Positions 1 through 6,931 are shown, counted from the first letter of the stretch. The stretch: 9,104 nucleotides of DNA from Ferruginibacter sp. (GCA_025362765.1 JANYFI010000727.1:1-9104); one strand, 5' to 3'. Numbers and translations: made by a program. The notes: a model not told the origin generated them from the sequence alone.

Positions 1-996
1 TATCAAACCAATACATTTAAATATAAAGAGATCATTAGCGCAGCATACCTGCAACTGGCAAAAACGTTTGCAGGCTTTACGCTAAAACCTGGTCTGCGAC
101 TGGAAACCACCGATATCAATGGCCACCAGCTGGTTCCAAAAGACACGGTATTTTCCATCAAAAGAACAGACCTTTTTCCTTATGTGTTTTTACAACACAA
201 CCTGTTTAAAATATTTGGTTATAAGCTCGTGGGTAATGCTATTTATCGCCGCAGTATCAAACGGCCATATTATGAAATTCTTAACCCTTATCCAAAATAC
301 ATAGACCAGTATTTGTTTGACGTTGGCAATCCCACATTACAGCCACAGTTTACTACCAACTACGAGCTCAATGTAACTTTTATGAACTTCCCGGTTTTTG
401 CGGCGGGCATTAACCAAACAAGTGATATTTTCAGCAACGTTACTTACCAGGATGATATAACTAAAATTGCTTACCGTACTTATGATAACCTGGGCAAAAA
501 CAAAGAGATTTACTTTCGGGCAGTGGGCGGACTACCACCCGGCGGCAAGTACTTTTTTTACGTAGGTACACAATACAATTACAATAAATACAATGGTGTT
601 TATCAAAACAAGCCTTTGAACTATCAACACGGCAGCTGGCTTTTTTTTATGTACCATGAATTAAAAGCTAGCAGGACCCTTACCCTGGATGTACAAGGTT
701 TTATGCGCACGAAGGCGCTTCAAAACTTTTATGAACTGAATAATTTTGGCGGGTTGTATGTGTCCGCAAATAAGGCGGTGTTAAAAAGAAAGGGAAATAT
801 CATTCTCTCTGTAAATGATTTGCTGCAAACAAACCATACTAATTTTGTACTGATGCAGGGAAATGTACATGCAACCGGATCAAGAGTAAATGATACCCGC
901 AGGCTGGGCATTACCTTTCGCTACAACCTGGGCTTAAGCAAGCCTAAAAAAGAAAACAATTCTTTTGGAACACCGATTGATAGCAAGGATAATTAA
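1..996 (+). CDS. TonB-dependent receptor / outer membrane beta-barrel protein (3' part only)
   Basis: The frame is open from base 1 to the TAA at 994-996 and gives 331 residues, so the gene begins upstream of the window and the first ATG at 184 is internal. The visible part resembles the C-terminal barrel of the OMP_b-brl_3 (PF14905) family of TonB-dependent receptors in Bacteroidota. The best landmark is a segment around residues 75-118 with the pattern YRRSIKRPYYEILNPYPKYI followed by D-x-Y and GNPTLQPQ. This corresponds to the family's 'SxNRPxYxxLNPF...GNPxLxPE' strand region. Alternating aromatic and polar residues fit amphipathic beta strands. Family members sit in the outer membrane and import ligands using TonB-ExbBD energy. 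The plug domain and any CarboxypepD_reg-like N-terminus are outside the window, so the substrate cannot be read. The gene converges on the minus-strand operand pair, with 33 bases between stop codons. The barrel call is firm; active transport rather than a plain barrel is probable. Confidence 0.85.
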   Translation, partial: YQTNTFKYKEIISAAYLQLAKTFAGFTLKPGLRLETTDINGHQLVPKDTVFSIKRTDLFPYVFLQHNLFKIFGYKLVGNAIYRRSIKRPYYEILNPYPKYIDQYLFDVGNPTLQPQFTTNYELNVTFMNFPVFAAGINQTSDIFSNVTYQDDITKIAYRTYDNLGKNKEIYFRAVGGLPPGGKYFFYVGTQYNYNKYNGVYQNKPLNYQHGSWLFFMYHELKASRTLTLDVQGFMRTKALQNFYELNNFGGLYVSANKAVLKRKGNIILSVNDLLQTNHTNFVLMQGNVHATGSRVNDTRRLGITFRYNLGLSKPKKENNSFGTPIDSKDN

Positions 997-1029
997 GCTA
1001 ATTTTTCATTGATTTAAAGAAATCTATTA

Positions 1030-1770
1030 TCAGGTGAACAGCTTTTCTGCAACCCCAACACTTTCCGGTTTACCCACATCAACCAGCCGGTCGCCACTGT
1101 GGTCGTACCCAAGAATAACCTGTTCCGCAGCCAGGTCCAGATATGTTTCAATAATGGAGAATTTTCCCTGCTGCCGCATTAAATTAAATATGTCAGGCTG
1201 ATAAATTACTACGCAACTATACGCCATTTCTTTGAGGCCTTCTTTTGACTTTCCTTGTTCAGGAAAAGTTAGCACGGGCCCTTTTTCTTCACCGCTCTGT
1301 ACATTTCTCCAGCCATACAAACGGTTGACATCATCAAACAACAGTACCCTTGAAGATTTCCTGTTGGTGATACCAAAACTAACCAACTGCTCGTGTTGCC
1401 GGTGAAACGCTGTTAACTTGTGCAAATCAAGATCAGTTAATATATCCACGTTTAAAGAAAGGAAAGGTTCACTGCCTTCCAGTAAATGCCTTGCCTTTAG
1501 CAGCCCGCCGCCGGTTTCGAGGACTTCGCTTGTTTCATCGCTGATTACCACATTACTTCCCCAACCATTATTTTCCTTGATTGCGGCTGTTACCTGTTCG
1601 GCGAAATGATGCACATTTACTACCACCTCATGAATGTTGTATTGCTGCAGGTATTCGATATTTCTTTGTAATAAAGATTTGCCGTTTACCAGGGCCAGTG
1701 CCTTGGGATGATTATCTGTCCAGGGTTTAAACCGGGTACCCAATCCCGCTGAAAATATCATGGCTTTCAT
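1030..1770 (-). CDS. murU: MurU-like sugar-1-phosphate nucleotidyltransferase
   Basis: A 246-residue single-domain nucleotidyltransferase (NTP_transferase fold), full length for this family. Residues 8-23 carry the nucleotide-binding signature AGLGTRFKPWTDNHPK. LETGGG (84-89) is followed by a LSLNVDILTD segment in which D109 is the expected metal/catalytic Asp. VDVG near the C-terminus (D231) supplies the second metal ligand. The LETGGG...NxDxxTD arrangement matches MurU, the N-acetylmuramate 1-phosphate uridylyltransferase that makes UDP-MurNAc in the anabolic cell-wall recycling route known from Pseudomonas. It also resembles mannose-1-phosphate guanylyltransferases, so the substrate is less certain than the chemistry. 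The upstream gene on the same strand ends 6 bases before this ATG and encodes an AmgK-like kinase, which is MurU's usual partner; that context favours UDP-MurNAc/GlcNAc synthesis. It is expected to be cytoplasmic. The ATG at 1768-1770 is the only start that keeps the signature intact. Confidence 0.8.
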   Translation of the reverse strand: MKAMIFSAGLGTRFKPWTDNHPKALALVNGKSLLQRNIEYLQQYNIHEVVVNVHHFAEQVTAAIKENNGWGSNVVISDETSEVLETGGGLLKARHLLEGSEPFLSLNVDILTDLDLHKLTAFHRQHEQLVSFGITNRKSSRVLLFDDVNRLYGWRNVQSGEEKGPVLTFPEQGKSKEGLKEMAYSCVVIYQPDIFNLMRQQGKFSIIETYLDLAAEQVILGYDHSGDRLVDVGKPESVGVAEKLFT

Positions 1771-1776
1771 ACAGCG

Positions 1777-3213
1777 TTATGCGTTGGTTTCTGTAAAATT
1801 TTGTTCAATATGGTTCACTATAATTTTTACACCATATTTATTTCGCAGGTGCCGGGCCACTGCATCAGCCGCATATACACTGCGGTGCTGCCCACCCGTA
1901 CAACCAAAATTGATAGTTAAACTTTCAAATCCCCTCGCAATATAATCCTCCACGGAAATATTCACCACCGAATACACCCCATTTAAAAATTCCGGCATTT
2001 TTGTTTGTTGTTCCAGGTAATCTTTTACAGGCTTATCACGGCCAGTTAATTTTTTATAGGCATCAATTCTTCCCGGGTTTAATATGCCCCGCATGTCGAA
2101 CACAAAGCCGCCACCGTTAGCGGATTCCTCTTTTGGGTAACCACTTTTTATAAAAGAAAAGCTATTTATTTTTACCTGCAGCGGCGTATCGGCTGTTGCC
2201 CTTATGGGTTCAAATTTTTTAATAATTTCATCTGCCACAATCAGGCCCAGCAGTCTTTCAAACTCAGCTAACCCAAATGCAGTTTTGTTGTTGAGCATAA
2301 ACCATTTCAGGTTTCTAAGCGCCAGCGGTATGCTGGTTAAAAAATGTGCTTTTCTTTCAAACAATCCCCGAAACCCGTATGCCCCTAATACCTGCAATAA
2401 GCGAATTAATACATAGCCGTTATATTCTTCTTCAAAGCGCTTTTTATCCACGGGCTGCTGCAATACATTTTCAAGACAGTCTACATAATACTCCATCAGG
2501 TTGCTTTTCCATTCGTCGCTTAAATTGGCCTTGGCCTGCCAGAGTAAGGAGGCTACATCATACTGAACAGCTCCCTTCATGCCGCCCTGGTAATCTATAA
2601 AATTAACGGTGTCGTTGTGTACAATAATATTCCTACTTTGAAAATCGCGAAACATAAAATATTGATGTTCCGCATTTGACAGCGCTGTACTAAGTACTTC
2701 AAATTCACTTACCAGTTTTTCCTTGTCATATGCAATTTTGAGTGTGTCTAAAAAATAATATTTAAAGTATAATAGATCGCTCAAAATAGCTTGCCTGCCA
2801 AATGAGCTACTCGTGATACAGTAATTATAATCGAGTCCCTCAGCACCCTTCACCTGCAGATGTGCCAGTGCCTTTAAACTTTTTTTAAACAATGCATATA
2901 CATGATCGCTGTATCCTTCTGTTTCCAAAATATTCAGTAAAGAAGTAGTACCCATATCCTGCTGCAGGTAAAGGGTTTTATTGTCATTTACTACATAAAT
3001 TTCAGGAACCGGGCAGCCCGCCATTTTAAAATGCCTGCTAAAATACAGGAAGGCTTCATTTTCTTTTATGTTGTAATTGCTGGCTGCTATAAAAGAATCG
3101 TTACCCGTTTTAATTCTTCTGTATACCCTGTCTCCGCCACTTTGCGGAATAGTCTCAATACCTTCTATGGCATCATTGTTGTATTTGCTCAACAACTGTT
3201 TTATTTCGTCCAT
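1777..3213 (-). CDS. AmgK-like sugar kinase (APH fold) fused to RapZ C-terminal domain
   Basis: A 478-residue two-domain cytoplasmic protein. Residues ~1-330 form an aminoglycoside-phosphotransferase-fold kinase. Its catalytic loop is RDFQSRN (189-195, catalytic D190, metal ligand N195), followed by IDYQ (metal ligand D207) and G-x-V-x-Y-D-V-x-S-L. This resembles AmgK, the anomeric MurNAc/GlcNAc kinase, whose loop reads HRDF-x-x-RN then LDFQD. Residues ~345-475 match the C-terminal domain of RapZ, with FDMRG-x-x-NPG (372-380), TGRDKPV (390-396) and GCTGGQHRSVY (437-447). In enterobacteria that domain binds glucosamine-6-phosphate and the sRNA GlmZ. The N-terminal P-loop domain of classical RapZ is absent; the kinase takes its place. 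I chose the ATG at 3213 because the upstream extension to 3297 begins with GTG and adds 28 unrelated residues. No Shine-Dalgarno site is visible, as is usual in this phylum. It is followed 6 bases later by the MurU-like gene. Databases may label it 'RNase adapter RapZ' or 'phosphotransferase'. The domains are clear; the sensing role is inferred. Confidence 0.87.
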   Translation of the reverse strand: MDEIKQLLSKYNNDAIEGIETIPQSGGDRVYRRIKTGNDSFIAASNYNIKENEAFLYFSRHFKMAGCPVPEIYVVNDNKTLYLQQDMGTTSLLNILETEGYSDHVYALFKKSLKALAHLQVKGAEGLDYNYCITSSSFGRQAILSDLLYFKYYFLDTLKIAYDKEKLVSEFEVLSTALSNAEHQYFMFRDFQSRNIIVHNDTVNFIDYQGGMKGAVQYDVASLLWQAKANLSDEWKSNLMEYYVDCLENVLQQPVDKKRFEEEYNGYVLIRLLQVLGAYGFRGLFERKAHFLTSIPLALRNLKWFMLNNKTAFGLAEFERLLGLIVADEIIKKFEPIRATADTPLQVKINSFSFIKSGYPKEESANGGGFVFDMRGILNPGRIDAYKKLTGRDKPVKDYLEQQTKMPEFLNGVYSVVNISVEDYIARGFESLTINFGCTGGQHRSVYAADAVARHLRNKYGVKIIVNHIEQNFTETNA

Positions 3214-3443
3214 TATTAATAATAGTATTGATGATTTTGGTAAAAATAGAGTATTTTGCCCACCAGCTAACACTATTGATACTTTTTTGAAAAGCACTCA
3301 AAAAGCAGTTTTAAAATGAAATATTATCGCATAGTGTTCGTTAGGCTGCTGTTATTTGTTATTTGCAGCTAATTTTTCAATTAATGTTATACATTTAAAC
3401 GTATCAAGCCTGGCAGTATACCTGCTATTTTAAAAGTCATTCT
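3214..3443. promoter_or_regulatory. Divergent intergenic region (kinase-RapZC operon / SGNH hydrolase)
   Basis: 230 bases between divergent starts, AT-rich, with no credible ORF. On the plus strand TACATTTA at 3390-3397 matches the Bacteroidota -7 box TAnnTTTG in 7 of 8 positions. The nearest upstream TTTG (3362-3365) is 24 bases away, rather than the usual ~19-21. On the minus strand TATTTTTA (plus coordinates 3241-3248) is also 7 of 8, but no -33 box is seen at the right distance. Both promoters must lie here; their exact positions are uncertain. Confidence 0.35.
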
Positions 3444-4682
3444 ATGAAAATTACATTTTATGTTTCCCTGCTTTGTTTTGCAGCCTTTTTTTATACTCCA
3501 TCAATGGCACAAAAGACTGTGGTGATAATGGGATCTTCAACAGCCGCTGGTAATGGCGCTACCAGTTATGCTACTTCTTGGGCCGGCAGGTTGAAAAGCA
3601 GCTATAACATCAATACCACAGATGGCATTGACACTACGTTTTATAATATAGCCTTAGCGGGGTATACTACCTATGACGAAATGTACACCAGTTTTATACC
3701 ACCCGGCGGAAGACCAGCCCCGGACCCATTGCACAACGTAACAAAGGCATTGAGCTATAGCCCGGATATAGTAATCATTAACCTGCCCAGCAACGACGTT
3801 GGAGCCGGATTTTCAATAACAGAAACAATGAATAATTTTCGGCTGATGTACAACGCTGTGAACGCAAGCGGTGCTAAATGTTTCATCACTACCACCCAAC
3901 CAAGAAACGATTATACGCTATTCCAACGCCAGACATTGTCAGATATGAAAGATTCTATCCTGGCGCAATTTGGACTTTTCTCAATTAATTTCTGGGATCA
4001 GCTGGTAACAAGTGACGGGCTAAACATGTTACGTTCAGACAGGCAGGACCCCACTACCATGATACACCCCAATGATATTGGTCATCAGTATCTTTTCGAT
4101 AGTATACAGGCGAAAAAAATTTTTAGCATTATAGTGTTGCCATTGCAACTTACCAGTTTCGATGGCCGATTAAACAATAATGTAACCTACCTCAACTGGC
4201 ATGCTGAACAATTGGAAGCCAACACTATATTTACAGTGGAAAGAAGTGCCGATGGGGAAAAATTCACGCCATTATTTTCAACAACGGTAACCGTCGCCAC
4301 TACATCGGCCAATTTTTCGTGGACAGATAAGAATACACTGAGTGGCAAGAGTTTTTATCGGTTAAAAATTACTGAAGCCGGCGGAAGTAACTACTCAGGC
4401 ACTGTCAGCATCGTTAATAATAGCGGTGCGCTAAAAATTAGCCGCATAGCAACCAGCAGCAATTCCAGTACAGTAATGGCAGATATCAGCAATACCAAAA
4501 ATGAGCCCGCTTTGATAAGCATAATAAATGCTGCCGGCGTTGTTATAAAGAAAACAAAGCAAAACCTTATGGCACCTTCCACCAGCATAAGTTTGTCTAT
4601 ACCTCATTTTGCAGCGGGCACCTACTTTTTAAAAGTAACCACCAGCAATGGTGCTGGTGCTATTAAAGGATTTATAAAATAA
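3444..4682 (+). CDS. Secreted SGNH/GDSL-type hydrolase with T9SS C-terminal sorting domain
   Basis: 412 residues. Residues 1-22 are a signal peptide (positive start, hydrophobic core, cleavage near SMAQ). Residues ~24-225 form an SGNH hydrolase: block I is GSSTAAG with nucleophile S32 (GSS in place of GDS), block II has G73 in NIALAG, block III has N117 in LPSND, and block V is IHPND with H208 followed by GH. The Asp normally three residues before that His is Thr (T205); the nearest acid is D202. Residues ~232-325 are a beta-sandwich linker common in Bacteroidota secreted proteins (LPLQLTSF...LNWHAE...FTVERSADG). Residues ~330-412 look like a T9SS type A sorting domain ending AGTYFLKV...GFIK. 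It is therefore predicted to be exported by Sec and then T9SS to the surface or medium. The family hydrolyses esters (acyl or acetyl groups, often on polysaccharides); the substrate is unknown. A strong terminator closes the gene, so it is probably transcribed alone. Confidence 0.85.
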   Translation: MKITFYVSLLCFAAFFYTPSMAQKTVVIMGSSTAAGNGATSYATSWAGRLKSSYNINTTDGIDTTFYNIALAGYTTYDEMYTSFIPPGGRPAPDPLHNVTKALSYSPDIVIINLPSNDVGAGFSITETMNNFRLMYNAVNASGAKCFITTTQPRNDYTLFQRQTLSDMKDSILAQFGLFSINFWDQLVTSDGLNMLRSDRQDPTTMIHPNDIGHQYLFDSIQAKKIFSIIVLPLQLTSFDGRLNNNVTYLNWHAEQLEANTIFTVERSADGEKFTPLFSTTVTVATTSANFSWTDKNTLSGKSFYRLKITEAGGSNYSGTVSIVNNSGALKISRIATSSNSSTVMADISNTKNEPALISIINAAGVVIKKTKQNLMAPSTSISLSIPHFAAGTYFLKVTTSNGAGAIKGFIK

Positions 4683-4702
4683 GCCAACCCAATACCTTTC
4701 TG

Positions 4703-4738
4703 CGCCCGAAACCTGAGGGGTTTCGGGCGTTTTTGTTT
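4703..4738 (+). terminator. Rho-independent terminator after SGNH hydrolase gene
   Basis: Perfect 11-bp GC-rich stem, CGCCCGAAACC (4703-4713) pairing with GGTTTCGGGCG (4719-4729). It has a 5-base loop and is followed by TTTTTGTTT. It lies 21 bases past the hydrolase stop codon. The T-tract is on the plus strand, matching the gene's direction. Confidence 0.92.
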
Positions 4739-4764
4739 AACTCTAAGTAATTCCTGTTCTGGTT

Positions 4765-4795
4765 TTTGTTGAGGGAGTGAGCGTAATTATTTTTA
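4765..4795 (+). promoter_or_regulatory. Candidate Bacteroidota-type promoter for the esterase gene
   Basis: TTTG (4765-4768), a 19-base spacer, then TATTTTTA (4788-4795), which matches TAnnTTTG in 7 of 8 positions. Spacing and order fit the -33/-7 promoter of the phylum's primary sigma factor. It would start transcription roughly 30 bases before the ATG at 4834 and lies just after the preceding terminator. The assignment is by motif only. Confidence 0.42.
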
Positions 4796-4833
4796 TTGTT
4801 CGATATTACATCCTAAAATTAAACGATCGACAC

Positions 4834-5709
4834 ATGAAAAAATTCCTTGCCTTTATTTTACTGATTTTTATCTATACGCTTTCTTTTGGCCAAGGAAAAA
4901 TAATCGAAAGTCTTGTGATTCATAGCAAAATCCTGGCTAAGGATGTTAAGTATTCCATTTACCTGCCCACGGATTATGACGCATCGCAACGCCGTTATCC
5001 GGTGTTATATTTATTACATGGGTACAGCGACGATGAAACCGGCTGGACACAATTTGGAGAAGTACAAAAAATAACCAACGAAACGATTGCGAAGGGCGAT
5101 GCAACGCAAATGATAATCGTTATGCCAGACGCTGGTGTATCCTGGTATATCAACGATGCAACGGGCAAAGTGCCGTATGAAGATTTCTTTATAAAAGAAT
5201 TTATTCCCTACATTGATTCTGTGTATAAAACCCGCGGTAAAAAAGAATTCCGCGCTGTAGCAGGTTTATCAATGGGTGGTTACGGCTCATTAATTTATGG
5301 CATGAAACACCCTGATTTATTTACCGCCTGTGCACCGTTAAGTGCAGCTATCTGGAACGATGACCATATCACCAGTTTGCCTTCGGCCGATTGGAAGAAC
5401 TATAAATTCAATGAATTGTTTGGCAGCAATGAGGAAGGAAAAAAGCGATTAACAGAAACCTGGTATAAAAATTCGATTATGAAAATCGCTGCCACCACAC
5501 CAGCTGAAAAACTAAACCAGGTAAGGTTTTACATTGATTGTGGAGATGATGATTTTTTAATAAAAGGAAATATGGAGCTGCATGCGTTATTAACAGACCA
5601 GAAAGTAAAACATGAATTTCGGGTACGGGACGGCGCTCATAACTGGATTTACTGGAGAACCGCATTGCCGGAAGTGCTGAAGTTTGTAAGTGAGAGTTTT
5701 CACCGGTAA
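4834..5709 (+). CDS. Exported alpha/beta-hydrolase esterase (Esterase_D, PF00756 family)
   Basis: 291 residues, a full-length single-domain alpha/beta hydrolase of the esterase D/feruloyl esterase/antigen 85 superfamily. Residues 1-20 are a signal peptide (MKK, hydrophobic run, SFGQ), so the protein is exported by Sec; no T9SS tail is present, so the periplasm is likely. YLLHG (59-63) is the oxyanion strand, with DDETGW downstream and VMPDAG (96-101). GLSMGG (144-149) holds the nucleophile S146. Asp 238-240 in CGDDDF supplies the acid, and H269 in DGAHNW is the catalytic His. The family includes xylan-acting feruloyl and acetyl esterases as well as S-formylglutathione hydrolases; the signal peptide argues against the last. 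Its place beside xylose genes suggests de-acylation of xylan fragments, which is inference. The ATG at 4834 is preferred over a GTG at 4777 because it starts directly at the signal peptide. Confidence 0.85.
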   Translation: MKKFLAFILLIFIYTLSFGQGKIIESLVIHSKILAKDVKYSIYLPTDYDASQRRYPVLYLLHGYSDDETGWTQFGEVQKITNETIAKGDATQMIIVMPDAGVSWYINDATGKVPYEDFFIKEFIPYIDSVYKTRGKKEFRAVAGLSMGGYGSLIYGMKHPDLFTACAPLSAAIWNDDHITSLPSADWKNYKFNELFGSNEEGKKRLTETWYKNSIMKIAATTPAEKLNQVRFYIDCGDDDFLIKGNMELHALLTDQKVKHEFRVRDGAHNWIYWRTALPEVLKFVSESFHR

Positions 5710-5732
5710 TAATAACAAATGTGTGATGAAGG

Positions 5733-5874
5733 ATGTAGGACAGCTGAGATAGAATGTAGGATGCCTTATTTTTAGAAATGACTCATGCCGTTATTATAGC
5801 TTTCTATGTGTTAGGACTTGTATTATAAATCAGATAGCAAACCAAAATATATCAGCCATCAAAAATCAGCCATC
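5733..5874. repeat. Short direct repeats in the esterase-araC convergent gap
   Basis: The gap 5710-5865 contains no gene. Two short duplications are visible: ATGTAGGA at 5733-5740 and 5754-5761 (period 21), and ATCAGCCATC at 5851-5860 and 5865-5874 (period 14). The second copy overlaps the last codons and stop of the AraC-family gene. No strong terminator is seen; AGCCATCGGCT (5868-5878) followed by a T-rich run has only a 4-bp stem. These may be slippage duplications without function. Confidence 0.35.
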
Positions 5875-6723
5875 GGCTATTATTTTTTCTTCAAATTCTT
5901 TCCGGTATTGCAGCGGCGTAATCTTTTTTGACTGTTTAAATTGTTTGCTGAAATGTGCCCAGCTATTGTAACCGCTTTCGTAACATATTTCCATCACCGA
6001 TTTGTTGCTGTTGGTAAGCAACTTGCAGGCATGACTGATGCGCAGATCCTGAATAAAATCGAAGTAGGTTTTCTTAATATTCTTTTTAAAAAACCGGCAG
6101 AAAGTAGGGATACTCATATCCGCCACATCAGCAACCTGCTGCAATGTAACCGGCATTAGATAACGCTTAAATGAAAAGTCGATAATCTTTTCAATGGCTG
6201 GATTTACATTGTTGTTACTGGATAAAAAATTTTGTGTAAGGGTGCTGTATTGTTGTGTGGTGCTTATTTTTTGCAGGCACTGCAACAGGGCACTCAACCG
6301 GTGAAATCCTTTTTGTTGTGGTATTTCACCCAGCATGCCCGCTATTTCTTTTTGCAGTTTACCGTTCATTTGCATGCCATCATTTTTATTCAATAATTGC
6401 TGCACATTTTTTAACTCCGGCAATTGCAAAAACTCTTCGCCAAGAATTTCCTTTTTAAAATGCAGTACCAATGCCGAGCCGATTGTTTTATTGTGTTGCT
6501 TCTTAAACCAGTGTGGCAAATTGCCTGCAATAAAATACAGATTGCCAGGTTTGTATTCGCCGATAAAATCGCCAATCATGGCGGTGCCATATCCTTCTGT
6601 TATATGAATCAGTTCAAATTCTTCGTGGCGGTGCCAGTTGGTCTCAAAATCGGGTGTACGATACAAACGGCAGGCAAAACTTTGTTGCTCTTCAAGATGT
6701 ATTTTTTGAATAAGTGTTTTCAT
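5866..6723 (-). CDS. AraC-family transcriptional regulator, candidate xylose regulator
   Basis: 285 residues, a standard AraC/XylS-type layout. The N-terminal part (~15-120) is a cupin-like effector domain: WHRHEEFELIHI (H31, H33, E37, H40) is the characteristic first beta-hairpin, followed by PGNLYFIAGNLPHWF. The C-terminal ~100 residues carry two helix-turn-helix motifs. The first is in TLQQVADVADMSIPTFCRFFKK, and the second in SVMEICYESGYNSWAHFSKQFK with the conserved GY and F-S-x-x-F-K signature, ending ITPLQYRKEF. It is cytoplasmic and DNA-binding. The gene is divergent from xylB and shares its 208-base upstream region, where strong inverted and direct repeats lie. Control of xylAB in response to xylose, and autoregulation, are therefore likely but inferred. 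Most AraC proteins of this layout are activators. I used the ATG at 6723; the longer frame to 6774 begins with TTG and runs into the putative operator. Confidence 0.85.
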   Translation of the reverse strand: MKTLIQKIHLEEQQSFACRLYRTPDFETNWHRHEEFELIHITEGYGTAMIGDFIGEYKPGNLYFIAGNLPHWFKKQHNKTIGSALVLHFKKEILGEEFLQLPELKNVQQLLNKNDGMQMNGKLQKEIAGMLGEIPQQKGFHRLSALLQCLQKISTTQQYSTLTQNFLSSNNNVNPAIEKIIDFSFKRYLMPVTLQQVADVADMSIPTFCRFFKKNIKKTYFDFIQDLRISHACKLLTNSNKSVMEICYESGYNSWAHFSKQFKQSKKITPLQYRKEFEEKIIADG

Positions 6724-6740
6724 ATTATTGCTATTAACTG

Positions 6741-6789
6741 CTATCTTATCAATTAAAACGCATAAATATATCAATAACTGATAAGATAG
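6741..6789. promoter_or_regulatory. Operator-like inverted and direct repeats between araC-type gene and xylB
   Basis: CTATCTTATCA (6741-6751) and TGATAAGATAG (6779-6789) are perfect 11-bp reverse complements separated by 27 bases. The match continues inward for 2 of the next 3 positions. A second element, TATCAAT(T/A)A, occurs as a direct repeat at 6747-6755 and 6769-6777. Its 22-base period is about two helical turns, the arrangement AraC dimers favour. TATCA-N5-TGATA (6769-6783) is a further small palindrome. The cluster ends 18 bases upstream of the regulator's start codon and lies ~140 bases before xylB. It overlaps a -7-like TATATTTA on the minus strand (plus coordinates 6763-6770). This is a plausible site for autoregulation and for control of xylB. 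Confidence 0.6.
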
Positions 6790-6853
6790 TATAATTTATT
6801 TTAAAAATAGCAGTTGCACGAACTCATTAAAAGCTGGAACTTTATCTTTTTAT

Positions 6854-6860
6854 AAAGGAG
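6854..6860 (+). promoter_or_regulatory. Strong Shine-Dalgarno site before a 17-codon upstream ORF
   Basis: AAAGGAG sits 8 bases before the ATG at 6869, which is ideal spacing. It is notable because no other gene start in the window has a comparable site. It is 71 bases from the xylB ATG, so it cannot serve xylB directly. Confidence 0.45.
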
Positions 6861-6868
6861 CATCTCAA

Positions 6869-6922
6869 ATGATCATTTTCTTTAAATGCATCCTAAAAAA
6901 CGATTGGGTCAACGTATTTTAA
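6869..6922 (+). CDS. Possible 17-residue leader peptide upstream of xylB
   Basis: ATG at 6869, stop TAA at 6920-6922, encoding MIIFFKCILKNDWVNVF. The stop lies 9 bases before the xylB ATG and in the same frame. The ORF has a near-perfect Shine-Dalgarno site at 6854-6860. The peptide is hydrophobic at its N-terminus and has no recognisable domain. It could be a leader ORF that loads ribosomes and couples translation to xylB, whose own start has no visible ribosome site. It could also be chance in AT-rich DNA. A -7-like TATCTTTT at 6843-6850 would place the transcript start almost on the Shine-Dalgarno site, so that box and this ORF are not easily compatible. Confidence 0.3.
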   Translation: MIIFFKCILKNDWVNVF

Positions 6923-6931
6923 AATTGCTGT

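Noticed and set aside
3214..3297. N-terminal extension of the kinase-RapZC protein starting at 3297
   Set aside because: It begins with GTG and adds 28 residues unlike the kinase family; the ATG at 3213 is preceded by a typical AT-rich start region.
4777..4833. Longer esterase start at 4777
   Set aside because: GTG start giving 19 residues before a textbook signal peptide; it would overlap the candidate -7 box.
5868..5888. Terminator for the esterase (AGCCATCGGCT then T-rich run)
   Set aside because: Only a 4-bp stem with a 3-base loop, and it lies inside the AraC-family coding end.
6724..6774. Longer AraC-family protein start at 6774
   Set aside because: TTG start within the operator-like repeats; the ATG at 6723 gives the normal family length.
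6814..6850. xylB promoter TTG (6814-6816) with TATCTTTT (6843-6850)
   Set aside because: The 26-base spacing is too long for the Bacteroidota promoter, and the implied start would fall on the AAAGGAG site; left unassigned.
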